Assembly: GCF_003473545.1 (NCBI RefSeq) | Contig: NZ_QUCM01000012.1 | Location: 20,910 to 84,909 of the forward strand | Direction: 5' to 3' | Source: Clostridium sp. AM22-11AC | GTDB lineage: Bacteria > Bacillota > Clostridia > Lachnospirales > Lachnospiraceae | Length of the DNA stretch: 64,000 nt | In this document: positions 1 to 7,842 of the stretch, piece after piece | Position numbering within the stretch: the stretch's first letter is position 1 | Layout of the letters: every line of letters starts with the position of its first letter | Position numbers and translations under genes: made by a program | The notes under the pieces: generated by a model | Seen by the model: the letters and a program-made list of their open reading frames with translations, nothing else | What the model was told of the DNA's origin: nothing | Database searches by the model: none

Positions 1-49
1 TAAAACACGCGCGAAAAGAATTAAAGTTAAATCAACAAACAGGAGAATC

Positions 50-315
50 ATGTACATGCTCAGCACAAAAGAAGAACTCTATCTTTACCTGGAAAAATAA
101 GCCGGGGCTATGCCCTGAAAGATCTGAAATATTTTACGGCGAACCATATCAGCGAATCACTGAATATTTCCCGTAATCTGGCCAGTCAGTATCTGAACGA
201 GCTGGTAAAAGAAGAGCGGGCTATTAAGGTCAACTCCCGTCCTGTTTATTTCTTCCATAAGAAAAATGTTGAACGTGAGGCCCAGGTTGCCCTGGAAACC
301 TGCGTATTCTCCGGT
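50..315 (+). pseudogene. Frameshifted N-terminal winged-helix segment of the LevR-type regulator
   Basis: An ATG at 50 with an AGGAG ribosome binding site at 41-45 opens a reading frame that encodes 16 residues and stops at 98-100, just after a run of five A (93-97). From about 94 the +1 frame is open into the downstream gene and encodes a typical LevR-family helix-turn-helix (LNISRNLASQYLNELVKEE, then NSRPVYFF). One extra A in the run would join the two frames exactly. So the DNA-binding domain is present but out of frame with its start codon. There is no in-frame ATG, GTG or TTG between 31 and 316. Either a single-base deletion has inactivated the gene, or the base is a sequencing error, or -1 slippage restores the protein. 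Confidence 0.75.
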
Positions 316-2823
316 ATGGACGATTTTCAGCGGAAATGCCGAAGCGATGAAAATAAAAGAGATTTTCAGAAAGCTATCGGTTATTACCTGAGTTTAAGTT
401 CCTGCATAGAGCAGTGTAAAGCAGCTGTTAAATACCCGCCAAATGGTCTTCCGGCCTTGTTTAACGGATCCGGCGGAACAGGAAAGGCTTTTCTTTCCAG
501 GCTGATGTATGAATATGCTGTAAATGAACGGGTAATTGGAACTGCAGGCGCAGCTTCTCTCCCGCCTTACATCACAGTAGACTGCTCCGAATATGCCCAG
601 AATGAAGAAAAATTTGCTATTTCCCTTTGCGGCAGCGAAGACGGAAAAGGCTGGCTTGCAAAGGCAAACGGCGGCATCCTTTTCTTTGATGAAATTGACA
701 GGCTTCCATTTTCAGGACAGGAACTGATCTATTCCTACTTAATTTCGGGACAATATAAAGGATATCATGATGACGAACATGTTTTTGAGTCCAATGCAAG
801 ACTGGTATTTTCCACCACAAAAGTACCGGCGGAAACACTTTATAAGCCACTTGCAAGGATGATCCCCATTGTGATCCCGGTCCCAACATTACATGAACGC
901 ACAGCCGATGAAAAAGAGGAAATGTTAGTCTCCTTCTTAAAAGCAGAAGGACGGCGCATGGGCGTAGATGTAAGCATCAGCCAGAACGCCTTCCACTGTA
1001 TGTTGGAATTTTCCTACGAAAACAACATCGACGAATTAAAAACCTGCGTTACCAGCAGCTGTGCCGGAGCTTATCTGGAAAAAAACAGCGATGGTATCGC
1101 TATCCACAGTTATCACCTTCCGGAATATATGCTCTCCTCCTTAAAACTGGAGGTTGAAGACAAAGACAAACGGATGATCCACTTAAACAGTTACAGCCGT
1201 GACACCTCTTTGGGACAGACGGTACAGTATTTCCAGATCATGTTAGATGTCTTTGAAGATTACCGTCAGGATATGCTCAGTTTTGACGGCCTGATGATGG
1301 AATTCCGGAAACAATTAAATGATTATTACGACTATCTGATCTACGGACAGAAGCTTGTAAACATCAAGATTTCCACTTACGAACAGCTGATCAATCAGAT
1401 TTTTGAAAATGTAGGTGAAATGTATGGCATCAGCCTTTCCAAAAAATACAGCCACTTACTTGCCCGCCGCTTATATATACAGCTTCAGGGCGACCATCTG
1501 ATCGACAACTGGATGAAACAAAACCATGACGAGATTGAAGAAATGTTTCAGGCTGTAAGCGCTGTTCTTGAAAAAGAATCAGTCATCTGTTCTAGGATCG
1601 TAAACCTGATCAAACTGAATCTGGACATTGAAGCAGACAGTTTAAACCAGCTGTTTTTGCTTTTAGATATAAAAAACCAGAACCAGAAGATCCAGGGACT
1701 TTCCGCAGCCGGTATTATCTTAAGCCACGGCTATGCAACAGCTTCCAGTATTGCAGATGCCGCAAACCAGATCATCGGGCGAAAGGTATTTGATGCCATT
1801 GATATGCCTCTTGACATGCAGATGAGCGACATCACCGGGCTGCTGGAAAAACACATTGAACGATTTATCACCTGTCAGGACGTAGTACTTCTGGTGGATA
1901 TGGGTTCTTTAGAGCAGATCCACAGCCAGATGGGCGGCCTGCGAAACTTAAACATCGGCATCATCAACAATATTTCCACTGCCTTAGCTGTTGATATCGG
2001 CCTTGGCATCTGTGGGAACCAGAAGCTGGAAGACATCCTGAAACGGGCCAGCGAAAGCAATGTCTGCACCTACCGTATCATCCACAATGTACAGAAGGAA
2101 GACGCCGTGATCTTCAGCGGAGAAAACGGCATTGACACAACGGAAAAGCTAAAAGAGCTGATCTTAAAGACTTCCGCCACTTCCATTCCTGTAAAATTTG
2201 TGGCTTACGATTATTACCGGCTGATGAAAAACGGCAGCCATGATGAGATTTTCCAGCAATACCATGTAAAATGCATCATCGGACTTTTCAATCCGGAGAT
2301 CGAGGGAATTCCTTTTATCTCACTGGAGGACATTATTTCCATGAATTCCGCAGAAAAGCTGACAAACATTTTCTCAGAGTACCTGGATGAAGAACAAATG
2401 GAAATATTTAACCAGAACCTGGTAAAGAATTTCTCCCTGCAGAATGTAGTTGAATCTATTACCATTTTAAATCCTGACAAGCTTTTAGATGAAGTAGAAC
2501 AGGCAGTGGGACGGCTTCAGAAGATCACAGGAAGAAAGATCGCAGGACGTATCATGATCGGGCTTTATGTCCACCTGTGTTGTCTGGTGGAACGACTGGT
2601 CACAAAAACACCTATTGATAATTATCAGGATCTGGAAGAATTTGAACAAAAACATGCCGACTTTATCAGGCAGGTAAGGGACAGCTTTCAGGATATCTCC
2701 CGGCATTACCGGGTGGCTCTGCCTGTAAGTGAGATTGCTTACATTTATGATTACATGCATTTGAATTCAAAAAATAAGCTTTCCGGGCAGGCAGAAAGCC
2801 CGGCCGTCCGTGAGGACGAATAG
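316..2823 (+). CDS. LevR-family PTS-regulation-domain transcriptional regulator (AAA+, PRD, EIIA-Man-like)
   Basis: The 835-residue open frame holds the body of a LevR-type activator that would control the PTS genes directly downstream. Visible domains: an AAA+ module with Walker A GSGGTGKA (residues 51-58) and Walker B ILFFDEID (121-128); a first PRD around 300-400; an EIIA-Man-like domain with the phosphorylatable His471 in ILSHGYATASS; and a C-terminal PRD with His753 in GLYVHLCCLVER. Two features are odd. The GAFTGA loop that sigma-54 activators carry between Walker A and B is absent (residues 100-120 go straight from EEKFAISL to KANGG), and the Walker A Lys is followed by Ala rather than Ser/Thr. 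The start at 316 has no ribosome binding site; the true N-terminus is frameshifted upstream. EIIB begins 9 bases after the stop. Family assignment is secure; activity is doubtful. Confidence 0.8.
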   Translation: MDDFQRKCRSDENKRDFQKAIGYYLSLSSCIEQCKAAVKYPPNGLPALFNGSGGTGKAFLSRLMYEYAVNERVIGTAGAASLPPYITVDCSEYAQNEEKFAISLCGSEDGKGWLAKANGGILFFDEIDRLPFSGQELIYSYLISGQYKGYHDDEHVFESNARLVFSTTKVPAETLYKPLARMIPIVIPVPTLHERTADEKEEMLVSFLKAEGRRMGVDVSISQNAFHCMLEFSYENNIDELKTCVTSSCAGAYLEKNSDGIAIHSYHLPEYMLSSLKLEVEDKDKRMIHLNSYSRDTSLGQTVQYFQIMLDVFEDYRQDMLSFDGLMMEFRKQLNDYYDYLIYGQKLVNIKISTYEQLINQIFENVGEMYGISLSKKYSHLLARRLYIQLQGDHLIDNWMKQNHDEIEEMFQAVSAVLEKESVICSRIVNLIKLNLDIEADSLNQLFLLLDIKNQNQKIQGLSAAGIILSHGYATASSIADAANQIIGRKVFDAIDMPLDMQMSDITGLLEKHIERFITCQDVVLLVDMGSLEQIHSQMGGLRNLNIGIINNISTALAVDIGLGICGNQKLEDILKRASESNVCTYRIIHNVQKEDAVIFSGENGIDTTEKLKELILKTSATSIPVKFVAYDYYRLMKNGSHDEIFQQYHVKCIIGLFNPEIEGIPFISLEDIISMNSAEKLTNIFSEYLDEEQMEIFNQNLVKNFSLQNVVESITILNPDKLLDEVEQAVGRLQKITGRKIAGRIMIGLYVHLCCLVERLVTKTPIDNYQDLEEFEQKHADFIRQVRDSFQDISRHYRVALPVSEIAYIYDYMHLNSKNKLSGQAESPAVREDE

Positions 2824-2832
2824 GAGGTAAAT

Positions 2833-3318
2833 ATGGGTATTGTACTTGCAAGAATTGATAACCGTCTTCTTCATGGTATCGTGGCTACACAGTGGGCCGG
2901 ACGTTCCGGTGCACAGCGTATCATGATCATTGATGACACTGTTGCCAATAATGAACTGACCAAAGCCAGCATGAAGCTTGCCAGACCTACCGGAATGGCT
3001 ATTTCCATCATTACCGAGGAAACAGCTTTAAATAACTTCAAAGCCGGAAAATACAATGACCACACTGTATTTGTCCTGGTTAAGAAGCCGGAAACACTGG
3101 TTAAGCTGTCTGATATCGGCGTAAAGATCCCGGAACTGGTCATTGGCGGAACTGTAAAGCCTGCTGAAGGCGAAGAAGCTGTAAAGCTTTCCCAGAGAGC
3201 TTACGCAAAGCCGGATGACATTGAGGCTTACAAGAAATTAAAGGCTGCGGGAACCAAACTCTATGCACAGTATGTACCTGCAGACGCAGAAGTTTCTATT
3301 GACGAATTTCTGAAATAA
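2833..3318 (+). CDS. PTS mannose/fructose/sorbose-family EIIB component
   Basis: A 161-residue cytoplasmic EIIB of the mannose-class phosphotransferase system. It takes phosphate from EIIA and passes it to the sugar during uptake through EIIC/EIID. The N-terminus reads ARIDNRLLHG, with the conserved phosphorylation site at His14, and the length is normal for the family. AGGAGG lies just before the ATG and the gene starts 9 bases after the regulator, so the two are co-transcribed. Substrate cannot be read from sequence; mannose-class systems carry mannose, fructose, sorbose, N-acetylgalactosamine or amino sugars. Confidence 0.93.
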   Translation: MGIVLARIDNRLLHGIVATQWAGRSGAQRIMIIDDTVANNELTKASMKLARPTGMAISIITEETALNNFKAGKYNDHTVFVLVKKPETLVKLSDIGVKIPELVIGGTVKPAEGEEAVKLSQRAYAKPDDIEAYKKLKAAGTKLYAQYVPADAEVSIDEFLK

Positions 3319-3335
3319 CAAAGGGGGAAATTGTT

Positions 3336-4106
3336 ATGCAATTAAGTGCTTTACAAATTGTACTGCTTGTCCTGGTGGCTGCTGAGATCAACGTTGACCG
3401 CCGCGGATTATCACTGACACATGCAAGACCTGTTATCGTAGGTTTCCTGTGCGGACTGATCTTAGGCGACATGAACAGCGGTCTTTACATCGGCGGTACT
3501 TTCACACTGATGTCCTTAGGTGTTGCCGCTCTTGGCGGTTCTTCTGTACCTGATTATGGCGTTGCAACCATTATTGCATGCGCATTTGCAAAAACAACCG
3601 GACAAGGACCGGAAGTTGGTATGACCATCGGTCTTCCTGTTGGTATGCTGGGCGTACAGATGGACGTTTTATACAAGATCTGCAACTCCTTCATTGCCCA
3701 GAAATCCCAGAAATATGCCAATGAAAAACAGTTTGGCAAAATGTATGCTATCCTTTACCTTTGCCCTGTTATGGTAGCTGTATTCATGGCATTCCCAACC
3801 GCTGTTGCATTAACAGCAGGCGCTCCTTTAGTTCAGGCTATCCTGGATGTGCTTCCTTCCTGGGTAACAGGCGGTCTGTCTGTAGCAGGAAAGCTCCTTC
3901 CTGGTCTTGGTATTGCCATGCTGCTCCACTACATGCCGGCAAAGAAGTACTTCAACTACATTCTGATCGGCTTTGTACTCAGCGCATACATGGGCGTACC
4001 GATCCTTGGTATCGCATTCCTTGGTGTAGCTTTAGCTTACAAGTTCTATATGGATGAAGAAGCAAAGGAAAATGTAGGATTTGCAGGAGGTCTTGAAGAT
4101 GAATAA
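3336..4106 (+). CDS. PTS mannose-family EIIC permease component
   Basis: A 256-residue integral membrane EIIC of the mannose/sorbose class. It is hydrophobic almost throughout, with the characteristic N-terminal NVDRRGLSLTHARPVIVGFLC-type region (about residues 20-40) and Gly-rich membrane segments near GMTIGLPVGMLG. With EIID it forms the sugar translocation channel. An AGGGGG-like ribosome binding site precedes the ATG, 17 bases after the EIIB stop. Its last codons overlap the start of EIID by 8 bases, indicating translational coupling. Confidence 0.93.
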   Translation: MQLSALQIVLLVLVAAEINVDRRGLSLTHARPVIVGFLCGLILGDMNSGLYIGGTFTLMSLGVAALGGSSVPDYGVATIIACAFAKTTGQGPEVGMTIGLPVGMLGVQMDVLYKICNSFIAQKSQKYANEKQFGKMYAILYLCPVMVAVFMAFPTAVALTAGAPLVQAILDVLPSWVTGGLSVAGKLLPGLGIAMLLHYMPAKKYFNYILIGFVLSAYMGVPILGIAFLGVALAYKFYMDEEAKENVGFAGGLEDE

Positions 4107-4920
4107 TGAGAATGAAGTAATGGAAAAAGCTCCCGTTTTAACAAAAAAAGACTGTGTGAAAGGTGCCATCCGCTGGTCTTTAATGGCAGTAACAACCTTT
4201 AACTACGATACCCAGCTTGCTCCAGCCGTTGTTTTCGGTATTGGACCTCTGCTGCGTAAGATCTATAAAGATGATGACGAATACGTTGAAGCATTAAACA
4301 ACCATTATAAATACTTCAACACCATGCCATGGCTGGCAAATATCGTTCTTGGTGCTACTCTGGCTCTGGAAGACAAAGAAGGGATCACTTCCCTGGATGC
4401 TGTACAGAATATCAAGGTCAGCTTAATGGGACCTTTAGCTGGTATTGGTGATACCTTATTCTGGACACTGCTTCCTACTATCATGGGCTCCATCGCAGGA
4501 TATATGGCTCTGGAAGGCAACCCTATCGGTGTTATCCTGTGGCTCATTGTAAACCTTATCTTCATCTGCATCCGTACCCAGTTAATGTGGATTGGATACC
4601 GTGAAGGTACCAAACTGATCACCAAAGTGGGCAGTAAGCTTGCCCGCATCACAGATGCTGCTTCTGTTCTGGGTCTTACTGTTGTAGGTGCTCTGTCCGC
4701 AACTGTTGTAACTGCAAAAACACCTCTGGCATTCCAGATGGGTGAAGTTAATCTGGCAGTTGCAGATCTGTTAGACAAGATCATGCCTTCTATGATCTCT
4801 GTAGCTACTGTCCTGGTACTGTATAAGCTCCTTGGAAAGAAGGGCATGAAGATCACTACCCTGATCCTCATTGTTATCATCTTCTCCATGATCTGCTCTG
4901 CACTGGGAATCCTGGCTTGA
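4099..4920 (+). CDS. PTS mannose-family EIID component
   Basis: A 273-residue EIID, the second membrane subunit unique to mannose-class PTS. Diagnostic stretches are the N-terminal NYDTQLAPAVVF and FNTMPWLANIVLGATLALED, and the MGPLAGIGDTLFW motif in mid-protein. The ATG at 4099 is chosen because AGGAGG at 4085-4090 sits 8 bases upstream; a TTG at 4081 would lie before that site. The gene overlaps the EIIC stop by 8 bases. Two hairpins follow the stop, the second with a T tract. Confidence 0.93.
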   Translation: MNNENEVMEKAPVLTKKDCVKGAIRWSLMAVTTFNYDTQLAPAVVFGIGPLLRKIYKDDDEYVEALNNHYKYFNTMPWLANIVLGATLALEDKEGITSLDAVQNIKVSLMGPLAGIGDTLFWTLLPTIMGSIAGYMALEGNPIGVILWLIVNLIFICIRTQLMWIGYREGTKLITKVGSKLARITDAASVLGLTVVGALSATVVTAKTPLAFQMGEVNLAVADLLDKIMPSMISVATVLVLYKLLGKKGMKITTLILIVIIFSMICSALGILA

Positions 4921-4949
4921 TCATTTATAACTAACATAAGTAAACGGAC

Positions 4950-5020
4950 ATGTCGCCTGATGGTGACATCACCATAATGACGGTTCTGCCTGTCTTATTT
5001 GGCAGGCAGAGCCCTTTTTT
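4950..5020 (+). terminator. Tandem hairpins; intrinsic terminator or attenuator after EIID
   Basis: Two stem-loops stand in series. The first pairs 4950-4957 with 4962-4969 (8 bp, loop TGAT). The second pairs 4982-4994 with 5001-5013 (13 bp including two G-T wobbles, loop TTATTT) and is followed by six T at 5015-5020. The next gene of the operon starts 24 bases later on the same strand with its own ribosome binding site (GGGGAG), so this probably lowers, rather than ends, transcription into the ceramidase-like gene and EIIA. Confidence 0.75.
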
Positions 5021-5044
5021 ATTCAACTAAGGGGAGATTATCAT

Positions 5045-6268
5045 ATGGTTGAAGTAAGCGCAGCAAAACGTAATATCACACCTCCATTTCCTATGTACAT
5101 GCGCGGTTATGCCATGAGAACAGGAAAATCTATTGGTGTTTTAGATGAACTTTACTGCAGGACTTTAGTCCTGCGCATTGACGGGGAGATTTTTATATGG
5201 TCCACCCTGGATCTGTGCCGGTTAGAAGAACCGATCTCTGATTATGCCCGCACAGTCCTTGCCGGAAAATATTCTGTTCCAAAGGAAAATATCATTATCG
5301 GAACCATTCATACACACTCTGGCCCTGATATCAGCTTTGAAGATGAAGGGGAAGACAGAAATCATCGCAAGGCAGTTTACAGGGAGCTGGTAATGAAACA
5401 GCTTTTTGACGCTGTAGACGAATGCTTTGACCGTGGTTTCTTAGAAGTAACACCTTATATGGTAAAGGGAACCATAGAAGGTGTATACGGAAACCGCAAT
5501 TATATTGACAAACCAAGCGATAAAGATATCAACATGATCCTGTTCCGCAATGAAAACCATGTAGTTGCAGGTATGTTCCAGTTTACCTGCCATCCAACTG
5601 TCCTTGGCATCCACAACATGAAGATCAGCTCTGATCTTTTAGGAAATGTGGGAAAGGCCCTGGATGAAAAATACAATACCATTTTCATTACCATGCAGGG
5701 AGCCTGCGGTGATATGGGCAACCGCCAGTACCGTCAGGGAAATGACGAAAACGAGCTGTGGCGCGTACGTGATGAAGTAATGAAGCAGGTAAATGTTTTC
5801 GCAGAAGCAGAAACTCCTATGGAGTTAAAAGCTGGCTCTGTAAAAACTGCAGAATACACCATCCACCAGACTTATGATCTGGATGCTATGAAGGCACAGT
5901 TAGCTGAAGATGAAAAGAAGCTGGCTGCTGCTGTTACAGAGGATGATAAAAAGCTTCTCTGGTCCGGTGTCCGCCATATGAGAAGAAAGATCCAGTCAGG
6001 CGGCATCAATGTTACTCTCCGCTCTGTTATCTTCCATTTAGGTGACCTGGAGATGATCACCATCCCCGGAGAACTGTTCTCCACCTTCGGAATGGAGATC
6101 AAAAAGAACTTTAATGCTCCTATGCGCATCGTATGGGGCTATGCAAACTACAGCGCAGGCTATATCGTAGAGAAAGATGAATTCGGAAAAGGCTATGAAA
6201 GCATGCAGACTCCTTTCCTCCAGGGAGAAGCAGAACTTTACGTAGATCATCTGATCAAATCCCTGTAG
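5045..6268 (+). CDS. Neutral/alkaline non-lysosomal ceramidase-family hydrolase
   Basis: A 407-residue protein resembling the N-terminal catalytic domain of the neutral ceramidase family. The fold cues are ITPP near the start, the zinc-ligand motif TIHTHSGPD (His89, His91), FTCHPTVLG (His183), GACGDMGN, and the late IPGELF and Tyr-rich YANYSAGY segments. It lacks a signal peptide and the long C-terminal Ig-like domain of secreted ceramidases, so it is probably cytoplasmic. It sits between EIID and EIIA of a mannose-class PTS, which suggests it acts on the imported phosphorylated compound, perhaps hydrolysing an amide or ester. That is inference from position; ceramidase activity itself is unlikely. 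Family call is good, substrate unknown. Confidence 0.75.
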   Translation: MVEVSAAKRNITPPFPMYMRGYAMRTGKSIGVLDELYCRTLVLRIDGEIFIWSTLDLCRLEEPISDYARTVLAGKYSVPKENIIIGTIHTHSGPDISFEDEGEDRNHRKAVYRELVMKQLFDAVDECFDRGFLEVTPYMVKGTIEGVYGNRNYIDKPSDKDINMILFRNENHVVAGMFQFTCHPTVLGIHNMKISSDLLGNVGKALDEKYNTIFITMQGACGDMGNRQYRQGNDENELWRVRDEVMKQVNVFAEAETPMELKAGSVKTAEYTIHQTYDLDAMKAQLAEDEKKLAAAVTEDDKKLLWSGVRHMRRKIQSGGINVTLRSVIFHLGDLEMITIPGELFSTFGMEIKKNFNAPMRIVWGYANYSAGYIVEKDEFGKGYESMQTPFLQGEAELYVDHLIKSL

Positions 6269-6289
6269 TATCTGATCCCCGCCACACTA

Positions 6290-6319
6290 TTATAAATATA
6301 ACTATAACTATAAAACTAT
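6290..6319 (+). repeat. Short AT-rich tandem repeat before EIIA gene
   Basis: Between the ceramidase-like gene and EIIA the sequence runs TATAAATATAACTATAAC followed by TATAAAACTATAAGG, a tandem of TATAAC-like units ending in the AAGGAG ribosome binding site of EIIA. It offers several possible -10 elements but no clear -35, so an internal promoter is possible but unproven. Confidence 0.4.
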
Positions 6320-6332
6320 AAGGAGAAGCGTT

Positions 6333-6740
6333 ATGAGAAGATATATTATCGCCTCCCATCATTTACTGGCCCACGGCCTGAAAGACACATTAAATTTTCT
6401 TACTTCCATGGACGGCATCATTGATATCAGTGCCTATATGGATGACACCGATCTTCCTACCCAGATCAAAGAATTATTTGATTCCTTTGACCCGGAGGAT
6501 GAAGTAGTCATGATGACTGATATGTTAGGTGGCAGTGTAAACCAGCAGTTCTGCCCATATGTAAACGATCATCGTCACCTGATCTGCGGTATTAATCTTC
6601 CATGTGCCTTAAGCCTGGTATTACAGCCTCAGGATATGCCTCTTACTGCAGAGACCATCCGGACTATTGTAGAAGAGTCCAGAAGCCATCTGATCTATGT
6701 AAATGAGTATAATGATGGGGCTAATGAGGATGACGAGTAA
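6333..6740 (+). CDS. PTS mannose-family EIIA component
   Basis: A 135-residue EIIA-Man-type protein, the entry point for phosphate from HPr into the transporter encoded upstream. The N-terminus RYIIASHHLLAHGL aligns with the family's active-site region, making His9 the likely phospho-acceptor; MLGGSVNQQ (about residues 65-73) matches the conserved MFGGSPAN-type loop. The ribosome binding site is AAGGAG. In most such operons EIIA is first or fused to EIIB; here it is last, separated by a hydrolase gene. A strong terminator follows. Confidence 0.9.
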   Translation: MRRYIIASHHLLAHGLKDTLNFLTSMDGIIDISAYMDDTDLPTQIKELFDSFDPEDEVVMMTDMLGGSVNQQFCPYVNDHRHLICGINLPCALSLVLQPQDMPLTAETIRTIVEESRSHLIYVNEYNDGANEDDE

Positions 6741-6780
6741 AAAATCGTGAAAATCCACTTCATTGAACAGACATAAAAGA

Positions 6781-6816
6781 AGCAGCTGACTGGTTTTTTC
6801 CAACAGCTGCTTTTTT
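6781..6816 (+). terminator. Intrinsic terminator of the PTS operon
   Basis: AGCAGCTG at 6781-6788 pairs with CAGCTGCT at 6804-6811, with a short TGG/CCA extension inside the loop, followed by a T run to 6816. It ends the EIIA transcript. Confidence 0.85.
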
Positions 6817-6916
6817 CGTAGAAAAAGCAGGAATATATAAAGTCAGAAGTGTGAAAAACGCAAATTGATTTTATTTGAAAAAAATGATAAAACAGGGAAT
6901 GAAAGAAGGGATATAC

Positions 6917-7759
6917 ATGAAACAAAAAACCGGCCTGCAAATGTCCAGTTCGCTGCCTGTTATGATACTTTTAAATCTGTCCGGCGGAACGCAGGATGCC
7001 TGTTCCTATTTTTTACGTGATCACGTCTTTGCCAATGCACAGACAGGAAATATTGTTTTAATGGGATGCTACCTGATCTCCGAGGATCTACGAAATTCCA
7101 TCCGTTATTTCCTTCCCGTTGCTTTTTTCGCACTGGGTGTATTAATGGCCTGCCTGATCCACTCCCGGTTCCGTCACACAGGAAAGATCCACTGGCGCCA
7201 TCTGGTCCTGACTCTGGAGATTATCCTACTGTTTATCGTCGGTTTTATCCCGGGACAGTTAAACTGGCTTGCAAATGGACTTACTTCCTTTGCCTGCGCT
7301 ATGCAGGTTCAGTCCTTCCGTACTGTACGCGGCAGTGCTTATGCCAGCACCATGTGTATCGGAAATCTGCGAAGCGGCATGGACCATTTTTATAAAGCTA
7401 TTACCGAGAAACGAAAAGATGAGCTGAAAACAGCTGCCATTTATCTTACTGCGATCGGTTCCTTTACCATTGGTGCCGCCTGCGGTGGTCATCTTACCAA
7501 TCATTTCTCCTACCGCACCATCTGGATCTCCTGCGGGCTTTTGATCCTCTGCTTTTTACTGATGCTGATCGAAGAAGAGGACGATCTGGAGGCAATAGAA
7601 AAGGAAGAACGCCAGGAACTGAAAAGAGAGCAGGACGAATTAAAAGAAGAAAAGAAAGAGCTTCAGAAAGAACAAAAAGAGCTCCAGAAAGAACAGAACG
7701 AATTAAAAGAAGACCAGAAGATCATCCGGGAAATGGATGAAAAAACACAACATCAATAA
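6917..7759 (+). CDS. DUF1275 (YoaK-type) membrane protein with charged coiled-coil tail
   Basis: A 280-residue membrane protein of the DUF1275 family, function unknown. The family signature is visible in GGTQDACSYFLRDHVFANAQTGN near the N-terminus and in later membrane segments (QVQSFRTVRGSAYASTMCIGNLR). I chose ATG 6917 because AAGGG lies 6 bases upstream; an in-frame ATG at 6875 has no ribosome binding site. The last ~65 residues are an unusual extension of heptad-like KEEKKELQKEQKELQ repeats, a predicted cytoplasmic coiled coil not typical of the family. It stands alone between two terminators. Confidence 0.85.
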   Translation: MKQKTGLQMSSSLPVMILLNLSGGTQDACSYFLRDHVFANAQTGNIVLMGCYLISEDLRNSIRYFLPVAFFALGVLMACLIHSRFRHTGKIHWRHLVLTLEIILLFIVGFIPGQLNWLANGLTSFACAMQVQSFRTVRGSAYASTMCIGNLRSGMDHFYKAITEKRKDELKTAAIYLTAIGSFTIGAACGGHLTNHFSYRTIWISCGLLILCFLLMLIEEEDDLEAIEKEERQELKREQDELKEEKKELQKEQKELQKEQNELKEDQKIIREMDEKTQHQ

Positions 7760-7787
7760 GTATACAAAATGACTCTGCGAGAACATA

Positions 7788-7833
7788 ATGGGCACTGGGA
7801 GAAAAACACCATCTCCACAGTACCCATTTTTAT
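7788..7833. terminator. Bidirectional terminator between convergent genes
   Basis: ATGGGCACTG at 7788-7797 pairs with CAGTACCCAT at 7818-7827 (one mismatch), and GGAGA pairs with TCTCC further in. T-rich DNA follows on the plus side. It lies between the DUF1275 gene and the convergent lipoprotein gene. Confidence 0.65.
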
Positions 7834-7842
7834 TTCCGTTTA

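Noticed and set aside
1..49. Sigma-54 (-24/-12) promoter ahead of the LevR-type gene
   Set aside because: No TGGCAC-N5-TTGC in the visible 49 bases; the promoter may lie outside the window.
4081..4098. Upstream TTG start for EIID
   Set aside because: It precedes the AGGAGG site that clearly serves the ATG at 4099.
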